Shown here in pieces: positions 48,310 to 60,299 of a stretch of 64,000 nucleotides of DNA. The stretch comes from Deroplatys truncata (Eukaryota > Arthropoda > Insecta > Mantodea > Mantidae). The position numbers and the translations under genes were made by a program. A model generated the notes under the pieces. That model had not been told where the DNA came from. It saw only the letters and a list, made by a program, of their open reading frames with translations, and made no database searches. The stretch lies in contig CM060983.1 of NCBI GenBank assembly GCA_030765065.1, positions 228,923,528-228,987,527 of the forward strand. Direction: 5' to 3'. How positions within the stretch are numbered: the first letter of the stretch is position 1; every line of letters begins with the position of its first letter.

Positions 48310-48647
48310 ACAAAAAATTCAAGAAATACAATGAGTTCAATTTATAAGAGGCTGCAACTCTGAATTTGTGATTATTAGATAAATTGAAATATATCTTTAG
48401 ACAAAAATTATTTCTTTTAAAATTTCAGATCAAATTATCTGAAACATTTTGTGTTACTTCCAGAATACCCTAGTGGGTTGTGACCCTCAATGTTTTGATA
48501 ATGTAGTTGAATCAACATGGAGTTCGATACGTAGGCATGTTGCTACAAATGATGACCTCCTTTTTGGATGCATAAATCCACACCGGTTGTCTGTTATGTT
48601 CCAAGCCACTTTCAAGATAACATTCTGCATGGCAACGGCCATGTGAT

Positions 48648-48867
48648 AAATTAAATTGAGTTTTATTTATGAATGCTCTTTAACTGCTGTGGTCTTTAGC
48701 GTCCCATTCTATATTGGAGACTAGTAATATTGCCTAGAGGCCTCTTTATCAGGCTTGAGGTTCTTTTACATGCCGTAAATCTACGACACGGGGTCACCAG
48801 CTTTACTTCCCTTCTGAAGGAAGCCATGCTAAGGATTTTTACACCTCCATCACCCTCTGCCGGGTTT
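48648..48867 (-). mobile_element. SINE copy D
   Basis: Minus-strand copy from within the B box (AAACCCGGCAGAGGGTGATGG) to AAATAAAACTCAATTTAA. Flanked by GGCCATGTGAT (48637-48647) and GGTCATGTGAT (48868-48878), a target duplication with one mismatch. Confidence 0.88.
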
Positions 48868-49019
48868 GGTCATGTGATGCTTTGCCTCTTTGCTGATTAG
48901 ACATGGTTCGATACCCTGCCTACTTGCTTATGATACTCTTATTTACACACACGACAGCTCATTGAATAGTTTTACTCCTTGCGTAGCATGCATTCACTGT
49001 CCTTGTCACACTGTTAAGG

Positions 49020-49745
49020 GTAGCACTTTCTCTCCGTTGGCGAACAGTACATTGATGTTATGACCAGGAATGGAGAAATAATAGCCCACAATTTTTATCA
49101 ACTCTGAATACTGCACACTAGAAATGCAGTTATGAACAAAGGCAATCCATTTCTTATGTGATAACAAATTCTCAAAACTATCATCCTTGGCCTCCCCAAA
49201 AAAACATTACGTTTGTTGAAGTTGCGTTCAAATATAGTAAAAATCGCAGATTTTTCTCTTTTCAGCCTGGGCATTTTCATTTAACATAAAATCACAGACA
49301 GTTAATGAATTCTGTGGCATATGGTAACCGTAAATGTAGGCAAATTTTTCTCATGGGCAAATCCTAGGGATATTTGCTTCTCTTAGCTTAACTTGTGGGA
49401 CAATCTTAGTTGTCTAGAATTTCCTCTACTATATCTTTTGTTAAGACAGACCTTCTCGGTTATTTTTCATATTTAACCCAGATCTTGTTTCATGGAATTT
49501 CTTCACTATTTTCTGAATTACACTAGCCTTCTCACATGCTTCTGTGAATCGAACAATGAAGTTGATGCAAAGTAATGGTCCACAATGAAAGCACATTCTC
49601 TGGCACAGAACTGCATGGTGGAGGTCAATCACATTTGATAATTTCTCAACACACACTGTACAGCTGATAAAGTCATGCAATTGAATGTGATTCACAAACA
49701 ACATTCTCCTCCTGCTGCTGCACCATCACCTTCAACACTGGAATG
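49020..49745 (-). mobile_element. hAT transposase fragment
   Basis: Minus strand: an open stretch at 49704-49441 (CTVCVEKLSNVIDLHH, then EACEKASVIQKIVKKFHETR), then KWIAFVHNCISSVQYSEL and YYFSIPGHN at about 49060. The last part parallels the hAT piece at 45250 (KWEEFF...SEQYS). The dimerisation core after IPGHN is decayed. Confidence 0.5.
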
Positions 49746-49791
49746 ATAAACATCAGCATTCTAACATTGTTATGTTTGTATAATGTCTCTC

Positions 49792-49793
<2 letters not shown>

Positions 49794-49850
<57 letters not shown>

Positions 49851-49862
49851 TAATAATAATAA
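49794..49862. repeat. (AAT)n tract at the LINE 3' end
   Basis: About 22 units with one interruption. On the LINE's strand it is (ATT)n and forms its 3' tail; microsatellite-like tails are usual in CR1-type LINEs. Confidence 0.92.
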
Positions 49863-52800
49863 TTTATTTCATCCAGCTTATCGTACATCTGATTTTGGAC
49901 ATGTCAAAACAATTACATATTTACAAATCCTTTAAATCATACAGATATTTGTTTATTAGATACACGCTCAATTTCCTTTTGAATTGCTGTTTAGAAACAT
50001 CAGTGGTAATTTATTAAATAGTGTGATTCCAGAAATATATATATATCCTTTAAAGATACACTTTTTTTACACTATGCCTAAAGTAGTCCAAGTTTCCTCT
50101 TGTATTATGTTTATGAATTTGGTTGTTTTTAATTGGTTTGTACTTATCTATTACATACATTATTGTTCTATATGCGTAGAGATGGTAAGCAATTTATTGT
50201 TAACAAAGGTTTCCCTACATGATTCCCTTGGGTTTAGGTTAAACATGATTCTGATGCATTTCTTTTGGTATATAAGTAATTTATCCATATGCATTTTTGC
50301 AGCAGCACCCCAGATTTCAATCCCATAGAGTATGTGTGGATAAAAACATCCATAGTATATTAGTTTGAATATGTTACCATCACTATGATTGTTGAAATAT
50401 CTGAGTAGATACACTGTTTTACTGATTTTACCACATATATGTTCAATGTGCTCAGCCCATGTTAGCTTGTTATCAACAATAAGACCTAAACATTTATGTG
50501 ATTTTACATGCAGAATATTATTATTAGTGATATTTTACCATCATTTTTATTGAATTGCATCACTTTAGTTTTTTGCATGTTGCAGTGTAGATTTATCGAT
50601 TTGAAGGCAACCAGGAGGTGGTATTGTTTATGGTAGTATTTAATCCTTCTACTGTTTTATTCCAACATACAGCTGTAGTGTCATCTGCATAGATTATCAC
50701 TTAAGTATTTGGTGGATTTTTGTCATTAATATAGATAATAAATAATAATGGTCCAAACACAGTGCCTTGTGGTATGCCATATTTCACAGATCCCAAATGT
50801 GATTTGATTTGTTGTATATATCTCCCTTTTTTTGTATGTTATTTCCATAATTTGTTTTCTTCCAACCAGGTAACTACGAATTAGGTCCAGGGTAATCCTC
50901 TTATGCTGTAGTTTTCCAATTTACTAATTAATATTATTATGGTTGATGCAGTCAAAGACCTTAGATAAATAAAAAAAAAATGTACTGATCTTCTCATTAT
51001 TTTTTAAATTCCCAATTATTTCATGTATAGACTGGTTAATGGCAGAAATAGTGGATTTCCCTTTTTCTAAACCCATGTTGAAACTTCCTTAATATATTGA
51101 ATTTACTTAGATAATTATCCAGTCTTAGCAACAGGATCCTTTCAAACAATTTAGCTATCTCCGATGTTAAGGCTATAGGTCTATAATTGTCAATATTTAG
51201 TTCATCCCGTTTTTAAATACTGGTCTGATTATTGCTAATTTCAACATTTCTGGAAATTGTCCCTGTTCGATGGAAAAATTAATCAAATAGGTTTAATGGT
51301 TTTACAATAACATATTTACATACTTTTAATAGAAATGAGCTGATTTTATCCCACCCACGGTATTTTTATACTCGGCAGATTGTTGATTATTTTAATTATC
51401 TCATCTTCTGTAACTGGTCTGAGAAAGAAAGAAGTATTTGTCATGGTATTAACATTGGCATTTACAGAATTTGGCCTACTAGCTGTTTAGATGCATTTAT
51501 GAAATAATTGTTAAATTTTTTACTTATAGTGACCGGATCATGAACCACTTCCCCATTTATGTTCAGTTTTATATTTTTATATAATTCAGGATATGTTCTC
51601 ACTTCATTTATTAAGCCCCAGGCTGTTTTACTGACATTTTTGGATTTTTCCATCCTTTATATGCATTTATTTTAAAAGTTTTCAAATTATTGAGATACTC
51701 ATGTCTCATATTTTTAAATTTATTTTTATAATACTTTAGTGAGGGACTTTTATACATACATACATATCTTTCATTTTCTCTTTCAGATTCATCATTGTTA
51801 ATGGTAGTTTTACTTTTTTCTTTGCAGTGTTATTTACATTCACATTTATTTTTGGACATGTAGCATCAAAGTTCAATTTAAATATATTATAAAACTGGTT
51901 CCATTATCATTTACATTCCCAGTCTATTACAGCTAAACTATTTATTAAGTTATTTAAGTTTTCACTACTTAAGTGTCTTACTGTTCTACTTACTTTACTC
52001 ACTATTTCATATTTGGATACATTAAAGTTAGTCAGTTGGGCATAGTGATAGGTTTCTAAAACTGCAGAGGATATTTCTGTTACATCAGATGCAATATGGT
52101 CAATGGTAGATGAAGTACTATCAGTTACTCTAGTGGGTTCTTGAATTAAATCTTTTATATTATATGAATTAAAAACCTCTTTTAGGTGTTTGTATGATTT
52201 ATCATTAGGGTCTCCTGTTAGGATAGCTTTAGCATCTCTCTTTAAATATTGTTGGAGCATAATTTCTAGTTGTAATATAAATTCATTAACAGAAGATGAG
52301 GGCGAGTGGTATATTCCAAATACAACAACATTACCAACGTTAGTGGCAATTTTAATTCCAGATGCTTCTAGAACCTTCTCTATGCATAAGTCTTTTAGAT
52401 TTAGTTCTGTAAACTTTATTTCTTGCTTTGTGTATATCATAACCCCACCACCTTTATGTTTGGACCTACATAATTGAAAAGCTATTTTATAATTTTCAAT
52501 ATTACAAATTTCGTTCCTCTTTGCACCATGCTCGATTATAACGCCGATATCAGCATCTACTTCATTTAGTATTTCTGTCAATGCTAACAGCTTAGATTGT
52601 TTGTATTGTATGTTTAAATGAAATACTTTAAGCATATTACAATTTTGTTTTTGATCATTTATTTGGCATGATTGGTTTGCTTTGGTTAAACTGACGGGCT
52701 TTGACTTAACATCCTCAGTTTCGCTTGCACATGACAGAGGAGATAAGTGTTACAAGGTTAATTAACACCTGTTTTGTTTAGGTGCACACTGTCCTTAGCA

Positions 52801-53870
52801 AAGTCATTGTCACTTAGCACAACCAATCTATCTCACTGTTGATCTTAAATGTCCTTCTATTACTCACACCTTTTCTTCGCAGTACCACTTGTGTTTCTGG
52901 AAGCTGCTGAACTATGTCCATAATTTCTTCAGCACAAACTCCATTTGTTCCCACATGAACTGCCACAGCTTCAGGTTTGAGTTTTATCAAGTTCATTTGC
53001 TCGGTTTGATGTTTGAGTTCTGTAGCCTGAATTCCAGGAAAACATCGCATGTTGTATTCTTTGTCTCTACAGATTTCTCCAGCAAATTTTAATAAAGAGT
53101 CACCTACCACTAATACTTTGTGCTTTCTTTCTGAGTTTCTCTTGCCCTGAGATTTGGGGCACTTGGGACTTTCATGTGTATGTTTTTTACTCGCAGAGGT
53201 ATCCATAACTTCATTACAAACATTTAGTACATCAAATCTGTTTGATGTTGGCACTCCGTTTATTTCCTGGAGTTAATTCTTATTGGCTCAGAATATCTTC
53301 GCATATGTCTACCTTTTGTTTGAATTACCTTCGTGAATGTTTGTTGGTTAGAGATCCCTGCAATTTTCTAGCTGAGTTAAAGCTTGGTCCAATTCTGCAC
53401 TGAGTTGGGCTACCTGTATCTTCAAAGTATCAGTTTCCTTTTTTATAGTTCTCATTTCCTCCTGTGCTTGTTTCAAATCCCTATTTTGAATGTCGACTAT
53501 TGTATGAAGTGACGCTATAATTTCACTATCATCGGTTTCCCGCCTTTCGGTTACAGGCGTAGTCACAAATGTTTGCTTTTTTCCCACTTCAATGCCATCC
53601 ATCACTTTCCCTTTATTCGTGTCATTTACGCTATTGTTTTTAGCTCTGTCACAATTACCATAACTATTTCCATTATTATCGCATATTTTCTGGTGCATAC
53701 ACTGCCATGTTGAATAAGATTTGTTGTGACAAGATCTGAAACACATTTTAACTACACTTGTTTGAACAATTTTATTATCTTTCACACAAAGAATTGTTTG
53801 GGTAGGGGATATCACTGTGAAAATATTTGTGTTGTACAATGTTTAATATTTATTAAACTTTTCATTAAAC
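49863..53870 (-). mobile_element. CR1-like LINE, nearly complete but broken
   Basis: Minus strand. ORF1: open at 53839-53348, with a Cys/His cluster (MCFRSCHNKSYSTWQCMHQK) and a coiled coil (heptads in the last 50 residues), then at 53254-52814 an SGNH-esterase-like domain with VLVVGDSLLKF (GDS box) and VHVGTNG. ORF2: the endonuclease is open at 52635-51907 (LKVFHLNIQYKQSKL at its start, IIEHGAK, LTGDPN, STIDHIAS, YHYAQ). RT follows with frameshifts: SKTAWGLINEV at 51620, the catalytic YADD at 50691-50680, LYGIEIWGAAAK at 50320 and the C-terminus to about 49990. There is no RNase H. The (ATT)n tail follows. Domain order fits CR1-type elements. In the endonuclease, LTGDPN has Pro where the family has Leu or Phe. 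Confidence 0.9.
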
Positions 53871-53929
53871 ATTCTCTCTCTCTCTTGTTCATTTGATAAA
53901 CACTTACAAAGGTGAGGAATGCCTATTAA

Positions 53930-54560
53930 GTGTTTTAGAGAGTATAGAAGGCAGCAGTCAAGACTAAAATGCTTTGTATGGGGTATAGAGGAGGGCTGGA
54001 GAAATGTGTATTTGATTCACAAATTCTGGCACTACCTAATGGGATTGCACAAAGAGAATTAGGAAGAGTAGTGAACAAAGGAAAAATAATGGTAAGAATT
54101 TTAAAATATTTGTTTACATTAAAGAGTTAAGGCGAACAAAGTGTTTTGAAACAATGCCTGATTTCCCAAGAGAAATTACCCAGCAGAGTACCTAAATTAA
54201 CAGAATTATACTTATTTTAAAACAGTTGGTAGGGTATGACCTGTACAGATAGACAATTAAAAGAAAGAGGCTTTATGAAGCAAATTAAAGAAAGAATAAT
54301 TGATGATAATGAAATTCAGAAAACACTTGGTAGTTTTAAAAACAAAAACTCACCAAACTTTTACAGGGAGCTAAGTTAGAATGGGCAAAGGAGAATTAGC
54401 TGCCAGGGAGGGAATTGCATGGGCTAGAACAATGGTAGTAAAATTTAAAGCTATAAGACGGTGAAGAGATTTAGATGAATGTCCAATGTTCAGAATGAAA
54501 CTGGCATGTAGTTCTTGAATGTGAAGAAACTAAAGTAATGAGAGAATGATTTTTGTGGGA
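53930..54560 (+). mobile_element. decayed LINE related to the one at 15718
   Basis: Plus strand across frames: DSQILALPNGIAQRELGRVV then NKGKIMVRILKY (54030-54110), corresponding to the stretch REILGLPKSIVRQVAQLKM...TKGKIM at 16540-16480. Later AAREGIAWARTMVVKFKAIR (54400) corresponds to ERESIAWLRTGAWRLKGLR. There are many frameshifts. Confidence 0.6.
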
Positions 54561-56420
54561 TTTTTTGCATGAAAGTTAGTTTCTGATTTGTCACTGAGCC
54601 ACCGCGATCGGTATAACATAGTAACAGCAGCTCTGTCATGTAATATCTCGTTTCAAGTGTAAATAATGTGAATAATATTGTAATGAAAGGTTAGATGAGC
54701 AAGAATGTGGTGTACAAAAGAAAAATTTAAGGCAGAAACAGCTGGAGATTAATTGTGAACAATACCTGCTGTAAATAATGAAGACTGTAAATATATATTG
54801 ATAGACATCATCAGTTTTACTGACATCATTGGTAAAAGACCTGAAAAGTAGTCTTTCTTTCTTTCATCTTTATTTACCATTAGAAATATTTTACAATTTC
54901 ATGGTTTCATCAAAATTTATATATAATAGGAAATATGATAACATAGTCTTAAACACAAAGTACTAACATAGTAAAAATGAAGATAAAATAGAATACAATA
55001 AGAATCTACATATCCTATATAATTACTGGACAAAATAGATTAATACAATGACACAAAAAATATAAATGTGAAAATCAAAACAGAAAATTACAGGAAAAAT
55101 ACAATCATAATGGTCACTATAGTACATAATGAAGAGCTTTGGTACAAATACAATTGAAACATGAAATCTGTTGATATTATTCATATAATAACAAAGGGTT
55201 AAATACAAGTCTGCTGTCTTACAGCTAATAATGATATCCGAAATATTGAAAAAAATCTTGAGTACTATAGAAACTATGATTTATTAGAAATCTTTTTGCA
55301 TCTCTTCTGATTTTTTTTTTTTTATCCTTACATTTTATTTTCTCAGTGATTAAGTTGTACATGTGAATACCTTTATGTAAAATGGAGTTAACTATGACCA
55401 CAATCAAAACCATTTATACATGGGACTTGCCACTGAAAGGCTTGGCTTATGCCATAAATTAGAACTGATTTGCAGTGCTTGTAATGGAAAAAAAAAAGAG
55501 TTCAAATTACACATCTGAGCTGGACACTTCTAGGAAGGTCTGTAAGTCATTATTTCTGATTAACTGCACACAAACTTTTAAACTCATTTTTCTTCACTTT
55601 AATTTTTGCTACACTTTTATTCATTCAAAACAAAATTACATCCACAAATTAGGTATCAGAGGGCTGAAAGTTTTACTGTACATTCTATAGAGCATAGCAA
55701 AAAACCTGATGCATGGAATTTAGGATTAACGTAGTACTTTTTGAGATAAAAAATAAAATATGTGTAGTGATTGTAAAAAATTTGTAATTTTTGCTATGCA
55801 GGTTATATATATTAAATTTCCTTATAGTTAAGATATTACAAAACCCATGCGTCAAGTTTTTCTAAATAAGTTTGTGGTTTTGTAAAATAAAACTCAAACT
55901 TTTTTCAAAAAAGTGAGTGAATTTCATTTTGAAATTTGCAAATTTTTTGAAAGAAAATTTTCAATAATTCAAAAACTAATTGACATGCAAAAATGAAACT
56001 CTGCCAAATAGTTCGACATAGCACCCCAAATATGTGTACAAAATAGAAATTTCACTCATCACCCCCCTTAAACCATCTTTATCTGTGCGTGCAGTTTTTC
56101 ATAGTGTAGTAACTGAAAACTGAAATTGTAGTTTTGGAAGCTAGCACCTCAGATTCGGGCTCATCGCTTGCTCATGTATTGAAGCTGGGCTAGGAAATAG
56201 GAGCCGAAGTTTCATTGCAGATGCACAAATAAGTCTGCTGCATGACTGCGAGTTCCTTATTTCTGTCAAATATCAGTGCTCAAGTTTAGACACGTAACAG
56301 AAATTGCTTGATGAATTTACACAAGCTCAACCAGATTTCCTCATTGCAGAGAAAATTATGAATTACAGAACACAAAAGCCACATGAAACCACTTTCACAA
56401 GGAAGATAAAATTTGAACTG
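54561..56420 (+). other. unassigned intron sequence
   Basis: AT-rich; no coding similarity. A (CTTT)n-like stretch lies at about 54850-54870. Nothing else recognised. Confidence 0.55.
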
Positions 56421-56428
56421 AATGTGGT

Positions 56429-56705
56429 TTAAGATAAAGAGAGTTGAGGGTTGTTACACTACATCACTAAAATATTCTTACTTGAACGCGTTTCGGGAGA
56501 CTGCTTGTTCCCATCGTCAGCATGTTCTCAACTGATGTTTCGGGTCATGGTCTGGGGGATGTGTGTGGCTAGTGGTGTTCTCTGGTGCTGGGCTGATGAA
56601 CCTCCAAAGGCTGCTGGGTGATGTAGTGTAACAACCCTCAACTCTCTTTATCTTAAATTATGACACATCACGTTACTAGCTTCTAAATCTTCAAAATTAG
56701 TCTAA
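56429..56705 (-). mobile_element. 277-bp PLE-derived miniature element
   Basis: Flanked by AATGTGGT (56421-56428 and 56706-56713). It has the 3' end of the PLE at 7907 (the end of the nuclease reading frame including SLWRFISPAPENTT-type sequence, then the terminal region), joined directly to an inverted copy of the last 40 bases. The two 40-base arms, 56428-56467 and 56618-56657, are perfect reverse complements. The right end has a ~48-bp tail ending CTTCTAAATCTTCAAAATTA, as in the larger PLE. It has no RT, so it must depend on a full element. Confidence 0.85.
56455..56521 (-). ncRNA. candidate hammerhead ribozyme in the miniature PLE
   Basis: Same arrangement as at 7945: CTGACGA at 56520-56514 (minus), a stem II of GGGA with TCCC around a longer loop, GAAAC at 56494-56490, then a hairpin GTTC-AAGTAA-GAAT with one G-T pair. 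Between the two copies the loop of stem II differs strongly (GCAAACCGT against ACAAGCAGT) while both boxes are identical. Stem I is not convincing here either. Confidence 0.6.
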
Positions 56706-56867
56706 AATGTGGTGTTCACGAAGTATGTTTGTTATTTCCTGCTGGTTTGATGCCGAGAGCGCTAAAGCAATAAATCGCTGCTCCCTCTCCCCTTAACAAG
56801 AGACACATACTGTAAACAAGGTTTTTATTATATCCAAAAAATGGTGGAATCTTACACAGTGAAGCAA

Positions 56868-57640
56868 TTAATAAAATACATTTGATGAAAGTGGATTCAA
56901 CCTTCTTACTAGCTGCTTCACTCGCCTATTTATTTTGTAGAACATACTGCCTGTTGACTGTTGTATGAACTCTCGACTCGTATTGTTGAAAGCCTGGGGT
57001 GTCTGGATGAAACTAAATAGAGGGTTGTCTGCTTCTGGCAAATCAAAGTTCATGATGCAGTTTTCCAACTTCTTTATGTAAATCTTCTCCTTGGGCTGGT
57101 TTCAGCAATTGGATATTGGTGTCTGTTTCATGGTTTTGAGTCCAGAAATGAAAAGCAACTGCTGATTTGTCGGTCTGTTTGAACGTTATGCAATGCCTAT
57201 GTTCCTTTTCATTTTTCCAATGTAAACCTTTTTGCAATTTTCACAATGGTTTTTATTATTAAGCTCTGATTCCTAAACATTGGAAAAGATAAGATGTGTT
57301 TGTGAAAGTTGGTTTAGACAAAATCTGGAGCATTTATAGATACATGGTTTATTAAACTTAGATTTTTGCCAATTTTTACTTGTTTTTAAACATATTTTAA
57401 TGTTTTACGGAAGGTGATGGAAGATTTCCATGTCTGTGAAAATTTATTTAATGTGCCTTATATCTGACAGAAACCTGGTTAACTGAGCACATAGTTTGTA
57501 GCTCAACTGTATCCAGAAGTCTCACCTTTAAATTCATGAACATCTTTAACAGGTCACACTTGAGCAAACTTGTTTCATGATTGCATTCTGTAGCTTCTTT
57601 AATGGCTAAATAGGCCTTGAACATAGAACATATCAAAAGC
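56868..57640 (-). mobile_element. PLE fragment of a second family
   Basis: Minus strand: NHCENCKKVYIGKMKRN at about 57250, the YIG part of a GIY-YIG nuclease, then TDKSAVAFHFWTQNHETDTN (57180) and KLHHELxxFDLPEADNPLF. A 66-codon open frame covers the C-terminus to 56868. Upstream of it, sequence to 57640 is probably the RT-nuclease linker. Its residues differ clearly from the PLE at 7907. Confidence 0.75.
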
Positions 57641-57937
57641 ATACATTACATTTACAAAGTATACAAGCTTTCAGGTTCTGGTTTTGAGGTACATATCACA
57701 TCATGTGGCTTTACAACCTGCACAAGGCCTACATCCTTACTTACATGCAAGGAGCGTCGAGACTTAATGTTAAGATATACATTTATAAATATCAAATATA
57801 TGTGTAATAAGGTATCAATAGCATTTCTTAGTTGTTACTTAGCTTGCTTTGTATGATCTTGATTAGTCTGTAAATATGATTTCTCTAGTGCCACAGATTC
57901 TAATTTTTAAGCTACTTTTATACTAGATAAGCGGGAG

Positions 57938-57962
57938 TACTGTATTCCACCCAAAAATTTCA
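57938..57962 (-). repeat. inverted scrap of the ~840-bp repeat 3' end
   Basis: GTACTGTATTCCACCCAAAA is the reverse complement of the 3' region of the ~840-bp family (GGGTGGAATACA) and lies 24 bp before copy 8, which is in the opposite orientation. Confidence 0.6.
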
Positions 57963-57985
57963 TCCTTGAACCTAAAAGAAAAAAG

Positions 57986-58688
57986 TCTGATGTGTTGCAT
58001 TCACATGACTTTCTTACCCACTCTTCTGCAAACTATTATTACAAAAGCTTACTATTCTAGCTACTTCTTGTTAATTTAGATAAACTTTCAATTATTTTAT
58101 TGTACAATACAGTAAAGCGATAGCCAGACTTTTAAAGTACTTGTCACTATGTGATGGTCCATAACCACGAGAGAAAAAAAAACCAATTGCAACTTCCAAT
58201 TTAAGAAAACCATTTGAAAATTAATCCAATAACAACAATATCTTGGTAATGGTTTACTCCATAAAAAAATGCATTCAACAAAAATTGTGTTCATCAAGAT
58301 CTTCATTTTTTGTGTAGTAAGATTTGGTCTCTAATGGTTTACCAATTATATAAAAGTCATTTAGAATGAAGAGAACTTCATTGGCTATTCCCAGAAAATT
58401 CCAAATATACATTTTATTTCTCATGCAAATATCTTAAACACATGGTACCTATTTTAGTCAAAATGAGAGCCATTTTTTAAAAAAAAAATAAAAAAAAAAA
58501 TAACAAACATTTTCCCAGTCTGGGATGGGGAATTTTCTTGAAAATCTTTATGTTGCTTCCTTGGAATGCTTTTGTTCGATTCAGGTAGCCTCTAAACATT
58601 TATTTCTATGAAATTTGTTATTAAATTTTTGGGTGGAATGCAATACTACTACTACTTATACTTAAGTATAGTTAAGTAGTAGAGAAGT
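57986..58688 (+). mobile_element. ~840-bp repeat family, copy 8
   Basis: Starts TCTGATGTGTTGCATTCAC and ends AAGTAGTAGAGAAGTG. It is about 140 bp shorter than other copies; the CA-rich stretch is deleted at about 58565. Confidence 0.82.
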
Positions 58689-58949
58689 GTGTGCTCCTCC
58701 CTCATAGATAGGCGACAAATGTGTACCATTTCTCAGTAAGAACATTTATTGTGTCTATCAATAGCAACAAATTTGCTTTTCTTCAAATGATTTAATATCA
58801 CTATCACTACATTTATAGTCGCTGTTTAGTGGAACTAAACATCAATCTAAAGAAAATAAAACTATTCCACAGGTAAGAAAACCTCTTCAAGAGCAACAAT
58901 GTATTTCATGATGTGCCTACCCTCACAAAGGTAAAGAACATCTATAAAC

Positions 58950-59500
58950 TGGTGGGTGATGACTAGGGAAGGTCTATCAAGTTCTCAATGGAAAACTAAT
59001 GCTCCATTAAGGTCCCTCCACCAACACAAACCCTTTCACATGTGTTGGGAAGTTGTCCTAAGGAAGAGCTATTGAGAATCAAGAGACACAACACCGTTGC
59101 ACGATGCTGGCAAATTAACTGTCTGAACTCCATGTCTTGCTGAAAATTGTAGCAGTCATTGAATTGACATCATTGGTTAACCATTCAAGAGCTTAAGCTG
59201 AAATTATTGATTCAACCATAAGATTCAATGTCTCAAATATCCAGCCTTTGGAAGTTGACAAAGAAAACAAAAGCATATACGAGCCCACCATACTATGTTT
59301 TCTAAACAAATACAACCTTAATCACATTAAAGTGACAGTTGTTTTTTTTGGATCATGTGGTACCATTTCAAAATGTTTTGTTTAACGGAGGGACTCCTAT
59401 AAAATTGATAAGCAATTACAGAATAACATTGTAATCTGCATTATAAACCATTCAGTTGACATTCTTTGAAATCGTTTATATGGTATTAGAAGTTCATAAC
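58950..59500 (+). mobile_element. LINE C-terminus of R2 type (RLE endonuclease end)
   Basis: Plus strand across frames: PPTQTLSHVLGSCPKEELL and RIKRHNTVARCW at 59020-59100 (the HVLGxC...RH zinc-binding stretch), then IRFNVSNIQPLEVDKEN and KSIYEPTI (59220-59290), KYNLNHIKVTVVFFGSCGTI. This pattern marks LINEs with a restriction-like endonuclease at the C-terminus. RT is not present. Confidence 0.65.
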
Positions 59501-59878
59501 TCTGCTCCTGTTTATTCCATCTATTTTCTTATTTGAATTATTGTATTCAATTTATAACTCATTTCAAGATGGACAACTACCTATAACTTTTATATTCTGC
59601 TTGATGAACCTGTTTTAATGTATCCTTTCTGTTCTTATTCTGTGTCTTTATTGCAAACCCATTTTGGGTTAGATTCTTAAATACATTTCTGATACCAGAA
59701 GACACAAATTTAGATGAGTGGAAAGTTATCAAGAGTTTCAAGACCTTATTTGTTTTAGCTAATCAAAACAGCATTTAATTTCCATGTACCAAGGTAGAAT
59801 GTATAACTTGGAATTTAAAAGCTAAGAGAAAAAGTACAATAAAATGTAATAACACGGATGTTGTTTTTGGTATTTCAG
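59501..59878 (+). other. intron 3' end before the PHD1/PHD2 exon
   Basis: No coding similarity. It ends in a T-rich tract and CAG at 59876-59878. Confidence 0.7.
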
Positions 59879-60020
59879 GTACTGCTTCGAGTGTATGAAC
59901 AAAGCAACTGGTGAAAGGAATTGCATTGTATGTGGAAAGAAAGCAGGAAAGAACCTTGTTACTTGTGATGCTTGTCCGAGAGCTTACCATACAGACTGCC
60001 TACAACCTCCTCTTCCTAAG
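59879..60020 (+). CDS. tou/BAZ2B: BAZ2/toutatis exon: end of PHD1 and most of PHD2
   Basis: The first base completes the Trp codon begun at 23697; then YCFEC supplies the last two zinc ligands of PHD1. After MNKATGERN a second C4HC3 finger starts: CIVCGKKAGKNLVTCDACP, then RAYHTDCLQPPLPK with its His and sixth ligand. Its final Cys pair must be in a downstream exon beyond 64000. A short linker between two PHD fingers is a feature of arthropod toutatis-type proteins; vertebrate BAZ2 proteins have one PHD. Acceptor CAG at 59876-59878; donor GTAAAT at 60021 after a complete Lys codon (phase 0). The acceptor sequence TGTTTTTGGTATTTCAG is strong. Confidence 0.95.
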
Positions 60021-60299
60021 GTAAATCTCTTTGAGAATGAATATTCATTTTCCAAAATATATATTAGCGTTAATACGCAAGTTAACACTAGAAGGACTAC
60101 TGTGTTTTAAAAGAATAATTTCTCTTAAATAAGTTTATTAAAATCCCCATATGTTTGAGAAGAATGTGTCTGCAAATAATTAGTAATTTAGAAGCTTTCT
60201 AGAGAGCAACGTAAACAGTTGCTATTAGCAGAACTGGCCGTAATATTTGATAGGGGCAGAGTACTCCAAGTATTAGTATAAGTGAATTTGAAACACTTA

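Noticed and set aside
53348..53839. 163-codon frame with Cys/His cluster as a host zinc-finger gene
   Set aside because: It is followed on the same strand by an esterase domain, an endonuclease and an RT, so it is ORF1 of a LINE.
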